Shown here: positions 43,400 to 56,393 of the stretch, piece by piece
Layout: the number at the start of each line of letters is the position of its first letter
How positions within the stretch are numbered: position 1 is the first letter of the stretch
DNA from: Verticillium longisporum
Taxonomy: Eukaryota > Ascomycota > Sordariomycetes > Glomerellales > Plectosphaerellaceae
Assembly (NCBI GenBank): GCA_019188255.1
Contig: JAETXT010000001.1
Coordinates: 6,696,001-6,760,000 of the forward strand
Direction: 5' to 3'
Length of the DNA: 64,000 nt
Position numbers and translations under genes: made by a program
The notes under the pieces: model-generated
The model's input: only the letters and a program-made list of their open reading frames with translations
What the model was told of the DNA's origin: nothing
The model's database searches: none

Positions 43400-45960
43400 T
43401 GTGTATCTTGGATCTGATTTCAAGTTCGTGCGTTCCTGTTAGGGGTGGTATGGAGAGAAAAAAGCATGCTAGGAAGTCCAACAGCACGGTCTGGGTTTGC
43501 GATAGATCTCGTTATCGCACGGTTGGCAAAGCGCTGGCGGTCCGTCGATTGGGGAAAAAAAGATTTTGGGCTTTGCACTAGGAATGCACAAGTGCCCTTC
43601 CGGGACAGAGGCGCCCCGTTTTTAGGAACGTGGAACCCCCCACCTGACGTACATGTACAGCTAGCTGGGAGCACTGAGGAACCCAAGTCGATTTAAACAT
43701 ACCTAGACTAACTAGTATGGTTTTCAGTGTTTAATGTGATGAGATCGCAAGGTAATGTGTAAAGTCTCATACTTCAGCGTTCTAGCCTCTTCGTCCTAGT
43801 GGCTCACACTTCGAGCTTCGGAATAAGGTAGTGAATGATAAGAGGGTCTTACAGCTCTGCAGTAGAATGCTCGTATTGCTGAGAAGGCTGGCCCCTTTAT
43901 ATGCGCTCGGGCGGCCGAAGCGGACATTAGGACTCTGTTGCGATTGTTTATGATACCGGCCTACTAAGAAGAGCTATTGGAAAAATGATGGAAAGAAATA
44001 TACCCTCGTGGAGCCAGGAATAGACGCGTGGGAGATTTGGGACAGTAGAGTATCGACGTGGACATCGAGGTACTCGTTCCAGTGTCCAGAGTGTTGGCTC
44101 AAAGAGAGAAACGAGACCCTAGAACGGGCTGGCATAATCCAACGGCCTCTGTCGTGAAATGCTTCGCTTGCTATACCGACTATTGTCACCTTTGGTTGAA
44201 CTCACAGGAAACACCTTGACACCTTTTCTTGATGCATTACATCGCAGCACATGCTGCTTCTACTGAATCTATGACGTGGGGGAAGAGAATTTGGCACTGG
44301 CTGTTGATCTCGGTTTCATCAGAGTATTTAGGCTTGATGAAGAGAACATCGGCCGTCTGCCCCCAGTGCGCAGCGTACTATACAGTCGAGACCATCGGCT
44401 TTTGCTTTGCCGCTCGCCTCTGGGCTTCCTGGACCGCAAATTCCTACAGGAACGCGGCATTGCCTTCGTGTAGACCACCTACGGCCATAGATCAGGGTGC
44501 AATCATCGTGTTGCTGGACATCTGGCCGAGAAGGTCGACGTACAACGTCTATCAACTACCCGTCTCGAGCGGCTAAGGATGAGGGAGCAGAGGGCGTCGA
44601 GGGCAGAGAAGACGTTGCTATTGATAGACACAAGAGGCCATGGCAGCTCGAGGGTGCTTATTCTTGGCGGCGAAAGACGGGCTCATTGTGGGCGACGACA
44701 GGAAACAGAAGACGGAGGTGCTTAGGTGTCGAGATTAGAACCCTCGTTGGCGAGGACACCCAGGGGGGCACATGTCAGCCTGGGTACCTATATATATATA
44801 TATATATAGTACCCGTTACGCTCCCTCTTGTCGCCACTTGTGCCTGCTTGAACGGCGACACTTTCCGCACAAAATAGAGGTTCCAGCAGCGCCTTCTCGA
44901 TTTAATGAGTAAATAATTAGGTACTACGAGTATTAGATAGCTCGTTTCAGGAATTGCGGCCTCCCTCCTGCGGTATCCCTGCTTCCATCACAATAACCCA
45001 AATATTCGTCGCGTACTATTGGATCCGTGTCAACTCCCTCTTTTGCTTCGTATGGCGTCTGGTGCGCAAGACTCGCCAGCTCTAGCCCTGAAGGCTGTGG
45101 GAAAGAGCCGAGCGGGTGCCAGGACTGCTCTGGCAAAAGCTTTTGTATAGTCTCGAGCGGCACTTGTATTCGAATCCTGAATGGCCTCTCCGGTGGTGGG
45201 TGATGGAGATTATGAGGGGGGCAGTGTATACGGCGGGGGACAAACAGGGGAAGCCCAGTATGCAAGGCTAGCCGTTCGCCTCGAGAGTGAGGCGTTTACG
45301 CAAGTAGGTCTGAGCACGAATGAAAATCTCTTGAACTGGGAGGAGACTGAAGCTCAGGTGATGAATAGAGTGTTACCGTTTCTGAGGGCGACTTGGATGA
45401 GAATCTCGACGAGAAGCACAAGAACTGTGCCAGCCTTGACAGTCTCTCGATAGGAACACATGGATCAGTGTGGGGCTGATCGATTCACGGTCTCTGTTCT
45501 GGCAGCTGTTGTAATCAAGCTTGAGAATCTGAGTCGTTTCCGTCCAGATCGATTGAGTGTGCTCACTAGTCCGCGGTTCAGTCAACGACGCAAGAAAGCA
45601 TGGCGCGGTCTCTTCATGTGAATCTTTTTGATCTGAAGTTTCTTTGGCTCATGGGAATCTTGAGGTGCGAGGTGACCCGAAGCACTGTGTGGAGTGGCCG
45701 AATGGACCCTGCAGCCAGCCGACACTCGGGGCGCGAGTCCGCCACTATATCACCCTAGCAGCGACCTGGACAGTGCGAGCGCGTCGCGACGGCCTGGCCC
45801 AAAAAACTGAATTTGCATCTCAACTGTCCTTCGATCTCGGGGGGATGACCATCACCAACTCGCGACCTCTCAGACCCTGGACCCAACCGTGAAAACTTTC
45901 TCAACCAAACATAGACGCGTCACACTCGCTCGCATCTCAGTCACCATAAGCGCCTCAGAA
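43400..45960. other. long intergenic region without a recognised gene
   Basis: About 2.6 kb between divergent genes. Overlapping open frames (for example plus 44229-44576, minus 44933-45265, plus 45181-45453) show no family features and may be chance or decayed sequence. A (TA)n microsatellite lies at about 44791-44809. Confidence 0.5.
44791..44809. repeat. (TA)n microsatellite
   Basis: An uninterrupted run of about nine TA units, flanked by GGGTACC on the left and GTACCCG on the right, so the whole forms an extended palindrome. Confidence 0.8.
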
Positions 45961-46966
45961 ATGGCCGGCACAAAGCGCAAGGCTCCCGCCCAGAGCAAGA
46001 AAGATGCTGGCGCCCCCCCCGTGGCCAAGAAGCATAAGAAATTCCAGGTCGACGACTCACTTCTCGACATGGACCTCGGCCTCAACAAGTCCTTCTCGGT
46101 CATGGACAACCAGCTTCTCGCAGATTACCTGGCACAGAAGATCAGCCGCTTCGGATCGGATCTGAGCTCGATTGAGGTGTCTGACTTGACGGTCTCTGGT
46201 AAGTGTGTCCACGAACGGGACGGGGAGCAGCACCTGGGAAGATGCAATGTCGCTGACACGTCAAAAGCCAACGCTATCCGGGACACGACGTCGTGGGATG
46301 AGCCCCGGACTGCGGAGAAGCTGCCCGAGTTTCTTGAAAAGTTTGCTGAGAAGCCGGAGAGGCTGAGCTCTGCGCCTTCCGCCAAGGGCACACCGCACAC
46401 CATCATCGTTGCCGGCGCAGGTCTACGCGCGGCCGATCTCGTGAGGTGCGTACCCTCTTCCACCACCTCCTCAAATCTACACGAGGCATGATCACTAACG
46501 TTCAATCTGGGGGCACAGGGCGACGAGGAAGTTTCAGACCCCTGAGAGCACCGTCTCGAAGCTTGTGGGTGTCCTCGCGTGTGAGCTGGCAGAATTTCAT
46601 GACACTAACGTCGTATCAGTTCGCGAAGCACATGAAGGTCGATGAGCAGACTAAGTTCCTTCAGAGTCAGCGTACCGGTATCGCTGTCGGCACGCCGGCG
46701 AGGCTCATGGCCCTCGTCGACAATGGTACGTTGCACAACCATTTCACATTTTATTGGTGGTGGAGATCTGACTCTATGGCACAGGCGCGCTGTCTCTGGC
46801 CAAGCTGGATCGTATTGTAGTCGACGCGTCGCACATTGACCAGAAGAAAAGGGGCGTCATGGACATGAAGGAGACGATGCTGCCGCTGGCCCAATGGCTG
46901 ACGCGCAACGAGTTCAAGGATCGCTACGTCGACGAGAAGAAGCCTCTCGCGCTTTTATTCTACTAG
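45961..46966 (+). CDS. CMS1: Cms1-like 90S pre-ribosome protein
   Basis: Five exons: 45961-46198, 46268-46445, 46519-46564, 46620-46725 and 46785-46966; 249 aa. A basic N-terminus precedes the conserved region: I-R-D-T-T-S-W, H-T-I-I-V-A-G-A-G-L-R-A-A-D-L-V-R, F-A-K-H-M-K, G-I-A-V-G-T-P-A-R-L and V-V-D-A-S-H-I-D-Q-K-K-R-G. This resembles a DEAD-helicase half-domain (V-G-T-P-A-R-L replaces P-T-P-G-R, V-D-A-S replaces DEAD), as in yeast Cms1, a 90S processome component probably without helicase activity. It ends L-A-L-L-F-Y. Each junction restores a stretch conserved in the family. Confidence 0.92.
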
Positions 46967-48736
46967 CGTATTCGACGAGGAAGAAGTCGAGGACAGGAGG
47001 GGAAAAAGATCTGCAGCAAGCCTACATTCAGGCGTCGGAGTTTTGGTGTTTGTGTTTCCGGGTGGTCAGCATCATGGCGAATCTGCACGAGGGCTTAGGA
47101 CCAGAGCTATGCGAGTTGAAAAAGGGCCCCCCGCCGGCATTGGGGAACCAGAGAGATGAGCTGGTGCGAGAGCAATAGACGGCGTGTTGCGTTTCACCCC
47201 GTCCGGATCAACATGTTCGCGTTCCCTCGTGACACTATCAGACGAGCCGTTGATCGCCATGATGACCATGTACATGTAGCGCCATTGAAAACGCGTCTGA
47301 GACACGAACTCCATGATCGACCGCTTCTTGGCGTAGCTTAGTCGGAGTTGGGATGACAGTCGAGCCATAGCCGGATAGGCGAGACGTTCCTTGACAGAGT
47401 CATGATGACTGATTGGTAGAAGTTTGCGGGAACTTGTCACCATGCTGTCGAAGGCTATCTGGTTGAAACACATGCGTGGTTGACAACGATGGAGACATAT
47501 TTGTGCCACCAAACCGGGCCGAAGGTATGGAGAGGAACGTGGCATGCGCCCCAATTACTACCGTCAATCAGTTATTGAGCACCTGCATGCTGATCTTTCA
47601 CACGTCACAACCATGTATACCCCATGCATCGCACACCTGTCAAGCCCCCTTTTGACATTCATTCTCAGACGTCCGACTCTGGGGTAGTGAGGTCGGTGTT
47701 GTGGCCCTACTGTCTGCCGAGTTGTTCCGACTACTTCAATAGCAAATCAATCCTGAGGGCTGGCATGAGTTGATGTATCTAACTGACATGCAATTTTCAC
47801 ACGCTATTTCCATGCTTCCATGCTTCCATGCTTCCATACGAGGTCAAGTAGATGAAAGAAGAAAGGTGAAGCATGACCCTGAACAGAACCAGGGGGCTCT
47901 GGCCTGTAGGTAGGCGGGGACGACGGCTCAGAACCGGGGATTTTTCCCGCGGCAGGCGATAGCACAGCGCACCTACCTCACTGATCAATGTACGTCTCCT
48001 CCTGAGGGAAGGCAGCTCGTGGCCACTGGAAACATCCCCTCCCCCTCCACTCCTTCCATTAGCCACTCCCTCAAAGCGCAAAGCATACATGATACTGTGT
48101 GCGTGCATCGCTGGCAAACAGATTGAGCATCACACGTGCCAGTGCCGCAACTCCATCCTCTTCAGCAATTACCCTCTTTCGCCCGTCGATCGCCTTCTTG
48201 TTACGCGTCGTCTCTTCCCACCCAGCCAACCTGACCACGACTTCGCCCCCATCCTACAGTAGCTCTCGGATTGTTTGCTTCAGGCCCCGCCAGCTCCTTT
48301 CGTATTCGCCCAACGGCACAGCACCAGCCACCCCAGCATCGTCATCCCACATTCATCATCGCGAAGACCGTGCACGCCAACTCGACCCTGACAACCTGTC
48401 TCCACGTTCTACAATTAGCCATCCAAACTGCCAACCAGCCATCCCGCTGTCTCGTACCACCCATCAGCCTTGTCTGCAGCCGTCAGATTAAAGACATCGT
48501 GGCCCTCGGCCTTGAAACAGTACATATCGCCGTTCCCAAAGTTGACCTCTTGGTCCGCCATCGCCCGAATAACCAGCACGACCAGAGCGACACTACCGAT
48601 TTACCCCTGTCTTTCGACTCTCCCTGCCGAAAGCTCCTGTCGCTTTCCCCCCTTCGAACTCCGTCGGCTGTTGCGCCCGCCTCTCTGAATACCAACGCGC
48701 GCTCCATCTTCCGGCCAACACGGCGCATCGACAAGA
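46967..48736. other. long intergenic region, RhoGAP leader
   Basis: About 1.8 kb. A minus-strand frame (47072-47554, 160 codons) is open but unrecognised. A short tandem repeat TCCATGCT (about 3.5 units) lies at about 47810-47838. From 48120 to 48736 the sequence is C/T-rich, like the leader of rac1. Confidence 0.5.
47810..47838. repeat. TCCATGCT short tandem repeat
   Basis: About three and a half 8-bp units in tandem, seen directly in the sequence. Confidence 0.75.
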
Positions 48737-51338
48737 ATGACCGACTTCCAGTCCCCCGCTTCCGGGGACTTCCCTCAGAATCAGGGACGCGATCGCGCCG
48801 GCAGCCTCTCTGTTGGGAACAGTGCCGCTCCGCCCCAACCGAGTGCCCCACACAACGGTGGCCAAGCGCCGCCAGAGAACGCTGGCAATGGCAATGGCCC
48901 ACTGCCGCCGAAGCCATCCACATTGCAAGGAAAGGAGGCGCCAGTCCAAGTACAGACCGTCTTGGCCTCAGAGGTGACATGACCCGCGAACGCCGGCGCA
49001 TTCGGTAAAGTTGACAGAAGTCCCCAGATTGGCGTCTCGACCATGTTGAACCAGCTCAAGGCGAGCATTGCCTCTGCAAAGGTGAGCGATAAGCACGAGA
49101 CAAGGGCTTCAATACGTTCCACTCCAATGCTAATCGAAGCGGACGTACAGGAGTTCGCTCTATTCCTCAAGAAGAGATCAGCCATCGAAGAAACGCACGC
49201 ATCCTCCCTCAAGAAGCTCTCTCGCATGAGCCACGACACCATGCACCTACCAGACCACAAGCAAGGCACCTTTGCTCAAGCCTATACCGAGATGATGTAC
49301 ATTCACGAACGAATGGCCGAGAACGGCATGCAATTTGCTCTTTCTCTGCACCAGATGCATGATGATCTGGTCGAGCTGGCTGCTGTTGCCGAGCGCAGTA
49401 GGAAGGGCTGGAAGGTCAACGGTCTGGCTCCAGAGCAGAGGGTAGCAGAACTGGAGACGGTGCTGCGCAAATCGAAGGCCAAGTACGACTCTTTGGCCGA
49501 CGAGTATGACAGGGCTCGTACTGGTGACACCAGTCGTCAGAGTGGCAAGATGTTCAGCTTGAAGAGCAAGTCTGGACCTCAACACGAAGAAGACCTTCTG
49601 CGCAAGGTCCAGGGAGCCGACCAGGACTACCACGGCAAGGTGCAGCATCTGCAGTCAGAGAAGCATGAGCTGGTGACAAGGACTCGACCCGAGGCCATCC
49701 GCGCCCTACGTGATCTTGTGACGGAAACAGACTCAGGAGTCACGCTGCAAATGCAGAAATTTGGTAAGTCTTCACCTCGCTCCTCGCCAGCGCTGTACCC
49801 GTCCGCTAACACGCGGCAGCATCGTTCAACGAGAAGCTTCTCCTGAGCAACGGTCTCAGCATCAGCCCTATCAAGAATGGACAAGAGTCGAGCGGCGCGC
49901 GTAGTCTGCGTGAAGCTGTCATGGCCATCGATAATGACAGAGACGTCAATGATTATGTAGCTGGGCAGCAGAACAGACTCCCCCTAGCAGCGGGGAGATC
50001 AAGTATGAACGCCACCCGGTATTGAGTCCCCAGCAAGCGCCCAACAGCCAGCAGTCCCAAGGACCGCCCCCAAGCCAGTATGGGGGGCCACCTGCAGGAC
50101 AGGGACACCAGCAAGCGCCCGCACCGGGAAGAACGAGCACCTTCCAGCAGACCGGACCTCCTGGGGCAGGTCCCGGCGGAGTGAGCGGCGCATCACTTGG
50201 CCAAGGCTTTCCTCCTGGTGCTGGTCCACCCCCGAGCAGCGGCCAGCAGCAGTCGGGTTCAGCTCACGGCCGCAGCTTCAGCCAGGGCAACATGTTGTCT
50301 CAAGGAAACGATGCTCAGCAGCAACAGCAGTCATTCCAGCAGCCTTCTCGAAACTCGGCTCTGCCTGCATCCAAGTTCAACAGCCCAACGAAGTCGCAAG
50401 GACCCCCGCAGCTTGGAGCTCTCTCTTTCCAGAACTCGCCACAGCAACCGCCGCGACAACAGTCTCCCCCCTTACAGCAGCAGGCGCAAATGTCGTCTTC
50501 GCCCCATCAACAATCGTCTTCACAGTGGCAGCAACCAGGCCACAACCCCCTGCAGCAACATCCACCCTCCGGCCCAGCCTCTCAGGGCTCGGGCCATGGT
50601 TTGCCAGGACCTCTGCAGCAGCCCGCTCCTCCGCAGAACCGACAATCGCCTCCGGCGCAGGCAGGGTCCATGCCCACTAGGCCCGTGTTTGGTCTCTCAC
50701 TAGACCGCCTCTACGAGCGCGACGGTTTGGCGGTGCCCATGGTTGTTTATCAGTGCATCCAGGCAGTCGATCTGTTTGGCCTTGGGGTAGAGGGCATCTA
50801 CAGGCAATCGGGATCGCTGAATCACATCAACAAGCTCAAGAACATGTTTGACACGGACTCGAGCAACCCAGCATTGGATTTCCGCAACCCAGAAAACTTC
50901 TACCACGATGTGAACAGTGTCACAGGCTTGCTGAAGCAGTTTCTCCGCGACCTGTCGGACCCTCTTCTCACTATGGAGCAGCATGGGGCGCTCATTGAGG
51001 CAGCTAGTAAGTTTCGCGTGTGTCAATCTGCCTCCCGATTTGCTTGCTAACACAATTCAGAACACGCAGACGATATTGTCAGGAGGGACTCGCTCCACGC
51101 TATCATCAACAGCCTGCCCGACCCCAACTACGCCACGTTGCGAGCGTTGGCGCTGCATCTTCACCGCGTCATGGACAACTCGCATGTCAACCGGATGAAC
51201 TGCCACAACCTGGCCGTCATTTTTGGCCCGACGCTGATGGGCACTGATCCAAGCACTGCCATTGCGGACGCGGGTTGGCAGATCAAGGCGATCGACACCA
51301 TTCTCCAGAACACGTACCAGATCTTCGACGAGGACTGA
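48737..51338 (+). CDS. F-BAR and RhoGAP domain protein, Rgd1-like
   Basis: Exons are 48737-48973, 49028-49081, 49151-49763, 49820 to about 51006, and 51061-51338. The N-terminal F-BAR domain (S-T-M-L-N-Q-L-K, then E-F-A-L-F-L-K-K-R-S-A-I-E-E) should bind curved membrane. A long Gln/Pro/Ser-rich linker follows. The RhoGAP domain starts F-G-L-S-L-D-R-L and has the arginine finger in G-I-Y-R-Q-S-G, then N-L-A-V-I-F-G-P-T-L-M-G. The frame breaks near 49957-49975: N-D-Y-V must connect to E-I-K-Y-E-R-H-P-V-L one frame over. Either one base is missing or a 41-bp intron (49957-49997) is removed, which gives 775 aa. Yeast Rgd1 acts on Rho3/Rho4. Confidence 0.88.
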
Positions 51339-54220
51339 TATGGTGTGGCTGGACGTTGTGCCATGTTGAAAGGCGCCGAGGTCGATTTGATGGGTCCTCT
51401 CTAGCGACTGAGTTCACAAACGTCCCTGTAAGACTAGCTTCGACGATGTCCATTTGTTTTCACTTCCTTTCGGCATGTCAAGTATGCGACACGGTAATTG
51501 GAGGAGCCAAGGGTGAGCAGACCTACGTTCTTTATCAATCAAGATGGCGTTCCGGTCAAGCCAGTGCTACTCTACTCTACTTGCACTACACTCGTCCAGG
51601 ACCAGGAGCGCCTATCAGTACCTAGTCAAGGCAAGGGGACCATATTGTATCACGGGGTGCTGTTGTCGCTGTTGTGACTGACTTGGTGGAATTCAATGCG
51701 TGTGTGTGTGTCTTGCTGCGTCGAAAATATTGGTACCTGCGAAGAGTGATGCCCGTCTCATGATGTAACACGCATGATCAAGGTCAACGATAATATCAGC
51801 TGTGTGTAGCCCCGCGGCCAGTGAGCTAGCAGAGACATCTGAAGTCTGGGAGGTCAAAGGCCTGTCAGAAAGGCCACAAAGAGTCGTGCTCGAGTACGGA
51901 AGCCTCGGATCGTGTGATGTCGCTGGAGCAGGCGGCCAGGAACCCCTGCGAGGCCAGCAGCGCCTTACTATCCACGATGATCTCCCAAGTGTCTCATGGG
52001 CCAGCCTTGTGATACCTACGGCCGCAAACACCAGACGGAGTCGGCCCACGGCGTAGACTTATCGGTAACCCGGTCCCCCTGGCTGGAAGATCGTGTTATG
52101 GCGCCAAGGCAATGGATCCATGACCTAGCCAACCAATGCGGAAGAGGCCACAAGAAGAGGCACATGGCCAAGTCGCGCACGTTGAAGCACATAGTTCATC
52201 GTTGAGACTCCTCGCCAGCAGCATTTAGAGGTATCTGCTACCCCATGTAGCGTCAATGTCGAAGTGGTATTTTCAGCGACTCGTGCCATTCTCGAGCGAA
52301 AAGGGGCCGTTGTCTCAGGCCATCTCACATTGAAACTCACGGCGGCGGACTGTGGCAAGGACGCAAGGATTGGGGAAGAAAGTAAGCTTGGTAAGGCGCC
52401 GCAAGGGGTAGTTGCGATGTGCGAGGTGTGGCGGTGGCGCACCCACTCCCGAAACAGAGTGACTTGTAGCCTACCACCTACTAACCTTAAGGCACCTAGG
52501 GACCTTGAAGTAAGCCCCTAAGCTCCTCCACAATACTAGGTACCTAGCAAGGCGAGGCAGAGAAGCAGTGGAGGCGCCGTCGCCGCAGGTGCCGCCGTGT
52601 GGGACGAGCTACGAGAAGGGGATCACACATGTCTCTGGATGACGACGGCCGCGTGTGGACTGGTGGACGGAAGAGAGTTCAACAAGAGGGCCGGCGACAG
52701 AGAGCCAGACAGAACGTGTCAGTAAGGTTTGATGTGACGTCGGTGCCGCGTCGCTCTCCCCGAGCCAACCGAACCGGCTGGTTCTCCAGTCGAGATCGGA
52801 GTCTGGTGACTTGGCGCGAGATCCCTCTAGGACTGATTGCTTACATGCATGCTCCGATTCTAGTCATGAACACCCCTACCTGCGTAGCATGCCGAGGGCG
52901 ATCCGAAGAAAAAGAACTTTTTTTTTGCATTGCCTGCCACCGTCTCACAACCATCCGAATTGCGGTGCAGATCAGCCGCAAATGACTGTTATTGTTGTTA
53001 TTAAGCCTTCGCTTGTGCGGTCGCTTATTGGCCTAGATCGTGCAGAGGCCCTGCATAGCAAATGCGCAGGCACATCGAGGGCGGAGGGCGGGCGTCAAAG
53101 GGGCTGAATCTGGAATCAGGGACTGCAGAAACAACCTAACACTCAGCTTGGCGTCGCCGTCCACTGGAAGCCAGGTCACACGCGGGAGAGGCGTTACTGA
53201 TGTTCCTCCCCCCGACCAAGTCTGCCAGAGAAGTCGCCGCAAGCTTCGTCATCGGGCACACTCGACGCTCACGGCAACGCACCATGGCCACGGTATCAGG
53301 GTCATCAGTTGGAGGGGGTTGCGCAATGCCGGCTCTAATGTGCCGTGCTTCTTGCCCACTGGGTACCCCGAATACCTGCCAGTGGTACCCAGCTGCCCGG
53401 CTCAAGGCGCATGGGAAGACAAGCAACGAGCAGAGCAATCGATGGATGGCCCATACATGCAAAGCCTCCCGAAAGGTTATCGCTGCCCTGTGGGTGCCAA
53501 TGTATACTTTCTGTAAGTGCGGGATGGCAGGGGTATATACATGTTATCGTTGCTTTATCTTGTCCTGTATCGTCTCGTCTCGTCTCGCCTTGCCTCGCCT
53601 GGTTCCCGCCCATGACGGTAACTCTGCCAAGGTACTTCTTACCCTTTCAAGGTAGGTACCCCTTCCTGCAGAATTTCGCCTACGTATTCCCGCCTCCTGC
53701 GTCGGGCCTGCCCCGCTACTCTCCACTGATGAGCCCAGCTTAATCCAGCGACGACCCGCTCGCCAGCCGAGCAGCAGGTAACCCGAAGGGGGATGTGGCT
53801 TGCGGACGCGTCAGTGACGATTCGGAGGCCTGCTGCTTCTGCTCGTCTTATTCCTCTTTCCTATTTTTTTAGCTTGCTGCTGGTGCTTGATACTCGGCTT
53901 GGCGCTCGTTACCCAGTGCTCATTACTCATTGTCCATTGCGTGGTGCTCGGTGCTTCATGCTAGCGTCTGCTTGTGCTTGCCTCCTTCTTCATCCCATCT
54001 CTGTCTGCCCTTTTCTGGTTATGAATTGTATCCGCTCGTTGTCCCCCTTCTACAGCGTTCTGCTCTAACGATTCCCTACCCACTCCGACCTAACGCCTTC
54101 CGTGTTGCCTCATCGAGACCCGTCACGCCTGCATTCCTCGAGCAGCCCTTTCCTCTTCTTGTGTCTTGGGTCCTCCGCAGCTAGCAATCGCCGGCCTTTC
54201 ACAGCTTGACATCCACAGCC
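51339..54220. other. long intergenic region without a recognised gene
   Basis: About 2.9 kb, the largest gap in the window. It contains a cluster of CCTAGG/AGGTACCT-type motifs at 52486-52548 and GGTAGGTACC at 53651, and a T/C-rich leader before the protease. Many short frames overlap on both strands; none matches a family I know. Confidence 0.5.
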
Positions 54221-55775
54221 ATGGGGCTACTACAGATCTACTTGCTGCTGTCCCTGACATCCACATCCTTGGCTCTCTCGGCTGCCCGCGACGACAAAGC
54301 CTCCTCCGCCCCCTCGAACACCAATGCCGCGCCTCTGTCCCTCCCCGTCTATCAGGATGTCCGCATACAGTCCCTCGAAAAGCTGAGGAGGAGGAGCAAG
54401 CGACAGGTCGACAACACCAACGTTCAGATCATCAATGTGACATCTACCAGCTACCTCATTGAGCGTATGTCTTCGCCACATCTCGTCACAGCATCTTCCG
54501 AATTCTTCGTAGACACTGACTTGTTGCAGTCGACCTTGGAAGTCCGGCACAGACGGTCCGCGTCGCTATCGATACCGGCTCTTCCGAACTTTGGGTCAAC
54601 CCGAATTGCGAGAACGCTGGCAGTTCCTCTCAGGCCCAAATCTGCGATACCTACGGTCACTACCGTCCCGCCGACTCAGACACATCGCGCGTCTCCCAGA
54701 CACAGAACACCATCAGTTATGGAAAGGGCGATGTTGCGCTTCAGTATGTGTCGGATCAGATCGCGATCCCGGGAAGTGGTAAGTCGCTGAACTCCCATGC
54801 CAAACCTCAGTCCCTAGGTCACAGGACTGACAATCCACAGACATCAAGCTCGACCAGGTCATTTTCGGCTACGGACTGGACAGCCAAGACTTGACCATGG
54901 GCATTCTCGGTCTCAGCTTTGGTGACGGGATCAACATGCAATATCCCAGCGTGGTCGATGAGATGGTCAACCAGAACGTGACCCGTACTCATGCGTTCGG
55001 TGTCGCCCTCGGCACCAAGGACGAGCCCACTGGCAGCGGCGTTATCTCCTTTGGCGGCGTCGATACGAAGAAATTCAGCGGCGACTTGCACACCATGCCC
55101 ATCCTCGGTCCCCAGAATGGCGAGCGCCTGAGAAGGTACTGGGTTCAGATGGACTCGGTTGGCCTCAGTACCCCCGACTCCGACTCGTCTTCTTACCGGA
55201 ACTCTTCTCTCCCGGTCTTCTTCGATACTGGCGCCACCCTAAGCTACCTGCCCTCGGGCCTCATTGCCGACATTGCCAGCGATCTCGGCGGCCGCATGGA
55301 CACTTCCGTGAACCTGTACATTGTTCCGTGCAACATGGAAGGCAGCATCGACTTCACCTTTGATGGCTACACAGTCAAGGTGCCCCTCGAGGAGTTCATC
55401 TGGGATGTGGGCCAAAACACCTGCGTTCTGGGTGCCGATTCTGCCGATGACGGTAGCTACATTCTCGGCGACTCGTTCCTTCGATCTGTCTACACCGTCT
55501 TCGACATGGACACGCCCGCCCTACACTTCGCTCCTTATGTGAACTGCGGCACCAACCTCCAGATGATCCCTGCTGGCGCCAACGAGACGCAGAAGTTTAC
55601 CGGCGAGTGTGATGCCAGCGAGGGCAACACGGGTAGCAGTGGAAACAGTAACAGTGGCGGCGGCAATAACGGCGGCTCATCCAACGGCGACAGCGCTGCC
55701 TGCCACTTGACGCCGGCTGCTGCTTGGGTTGCCATGGCCGGTGTCGCCGTTGCCATGTTCCTCTTGCAGTGTTAA
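54221..55775 (+). CDS. secreted aspartyl protease, yapsin type, probably GPI-anchored
   Basis: Exons are 54221-54464, 54530-54778 and 54841-55775, giving 475 aa. A signal peptide (M-G-L-L-Q-I-Y-L-L-L) is followed by a propeptide ending at a Kex2-type R-R-R-S-K-R site. The pepsin fold carries both catalytic motifs, D-T-G-S-S and D-T-G-A-T. Two Cys pairs are visible (P-N-C-E-N / I-C-D and V-P-C-N / T-C-V). The tail is Ser/Gly/Asn-rich and ends with a small residue plus hydrophobic stretch (A-A-W-V-A-M-A-G-V-A-V-A-M-F-L), a GPI-anchor signal. Family members cut at paired basic residues on cell-surface proteins. Confidence 0.93.
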
Positions 55776-56393
55776 TTTTCTATAAAAAGGCAAATGGAGT
55801 TCGCATATAGTTGCATTTGGGACAACATCTGGTTACTGGCGTTAGGACAATGCATTGTACAGGGCGACTGCATCCCAAAGACGGATTGGACGCACGATGG
55901 GGGCGCTTTTTACCGTATGTCTGGTATATTGAGAAACATGTTAGCTTTGGGTACAATCAGTTAGGACCCATGATAACATGATGCTGTTATTTCGCACTGG
56001 TGGTTGATTATTGATGCGACATGTGCATCTGCGGTCGCATCTGTCTTATCGACCATCATCGTTGTACCTTTATGCAAGGCCCTGGACCATCAGACAGCTC
56101 GAGATGGTGAACTCTCCATGATTCGGAAGCCTCCACGGGGCATAAAGGTGCGGCTCTGTGTGGGTGTGAATGTGCTACCTCCAGTACACCTGCCTCGTCG
56201 TGACTGCCCGTGACTGCCTTTGGTCTTTTCCGTTGGGTCTGTCTCCAGCATCTGTGACTGGGCAACAGTTCTGGGAATATTTCCCTTCGTCCCAGTCATG
56301 CCCATATTGTCGATCAGCATCCTAAAATTCTGAAGTCATCATTCGATACGTTGTCCCTACGCTTCTAAGAATCACACATCATCAATAATCGCC
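55776..56393. other. intergenic, GH17 promoter
   Basis: This 0.6-kb stretch lies between two genes in tandem. No other gene was recognised. Confidence 0.5.

Noticed and set aside
47072..47554. Minus-strand open frame of 160 codons
   Set aside because: No family feature, no clear introns, and it lies just downstream of Cms1 in what may be its 3' region.
48271..49008. Plus-strand open frame overlapping the RhoGAP start
   Set aside because: C-rich leader again, and it runs through the real first exon in another frame.
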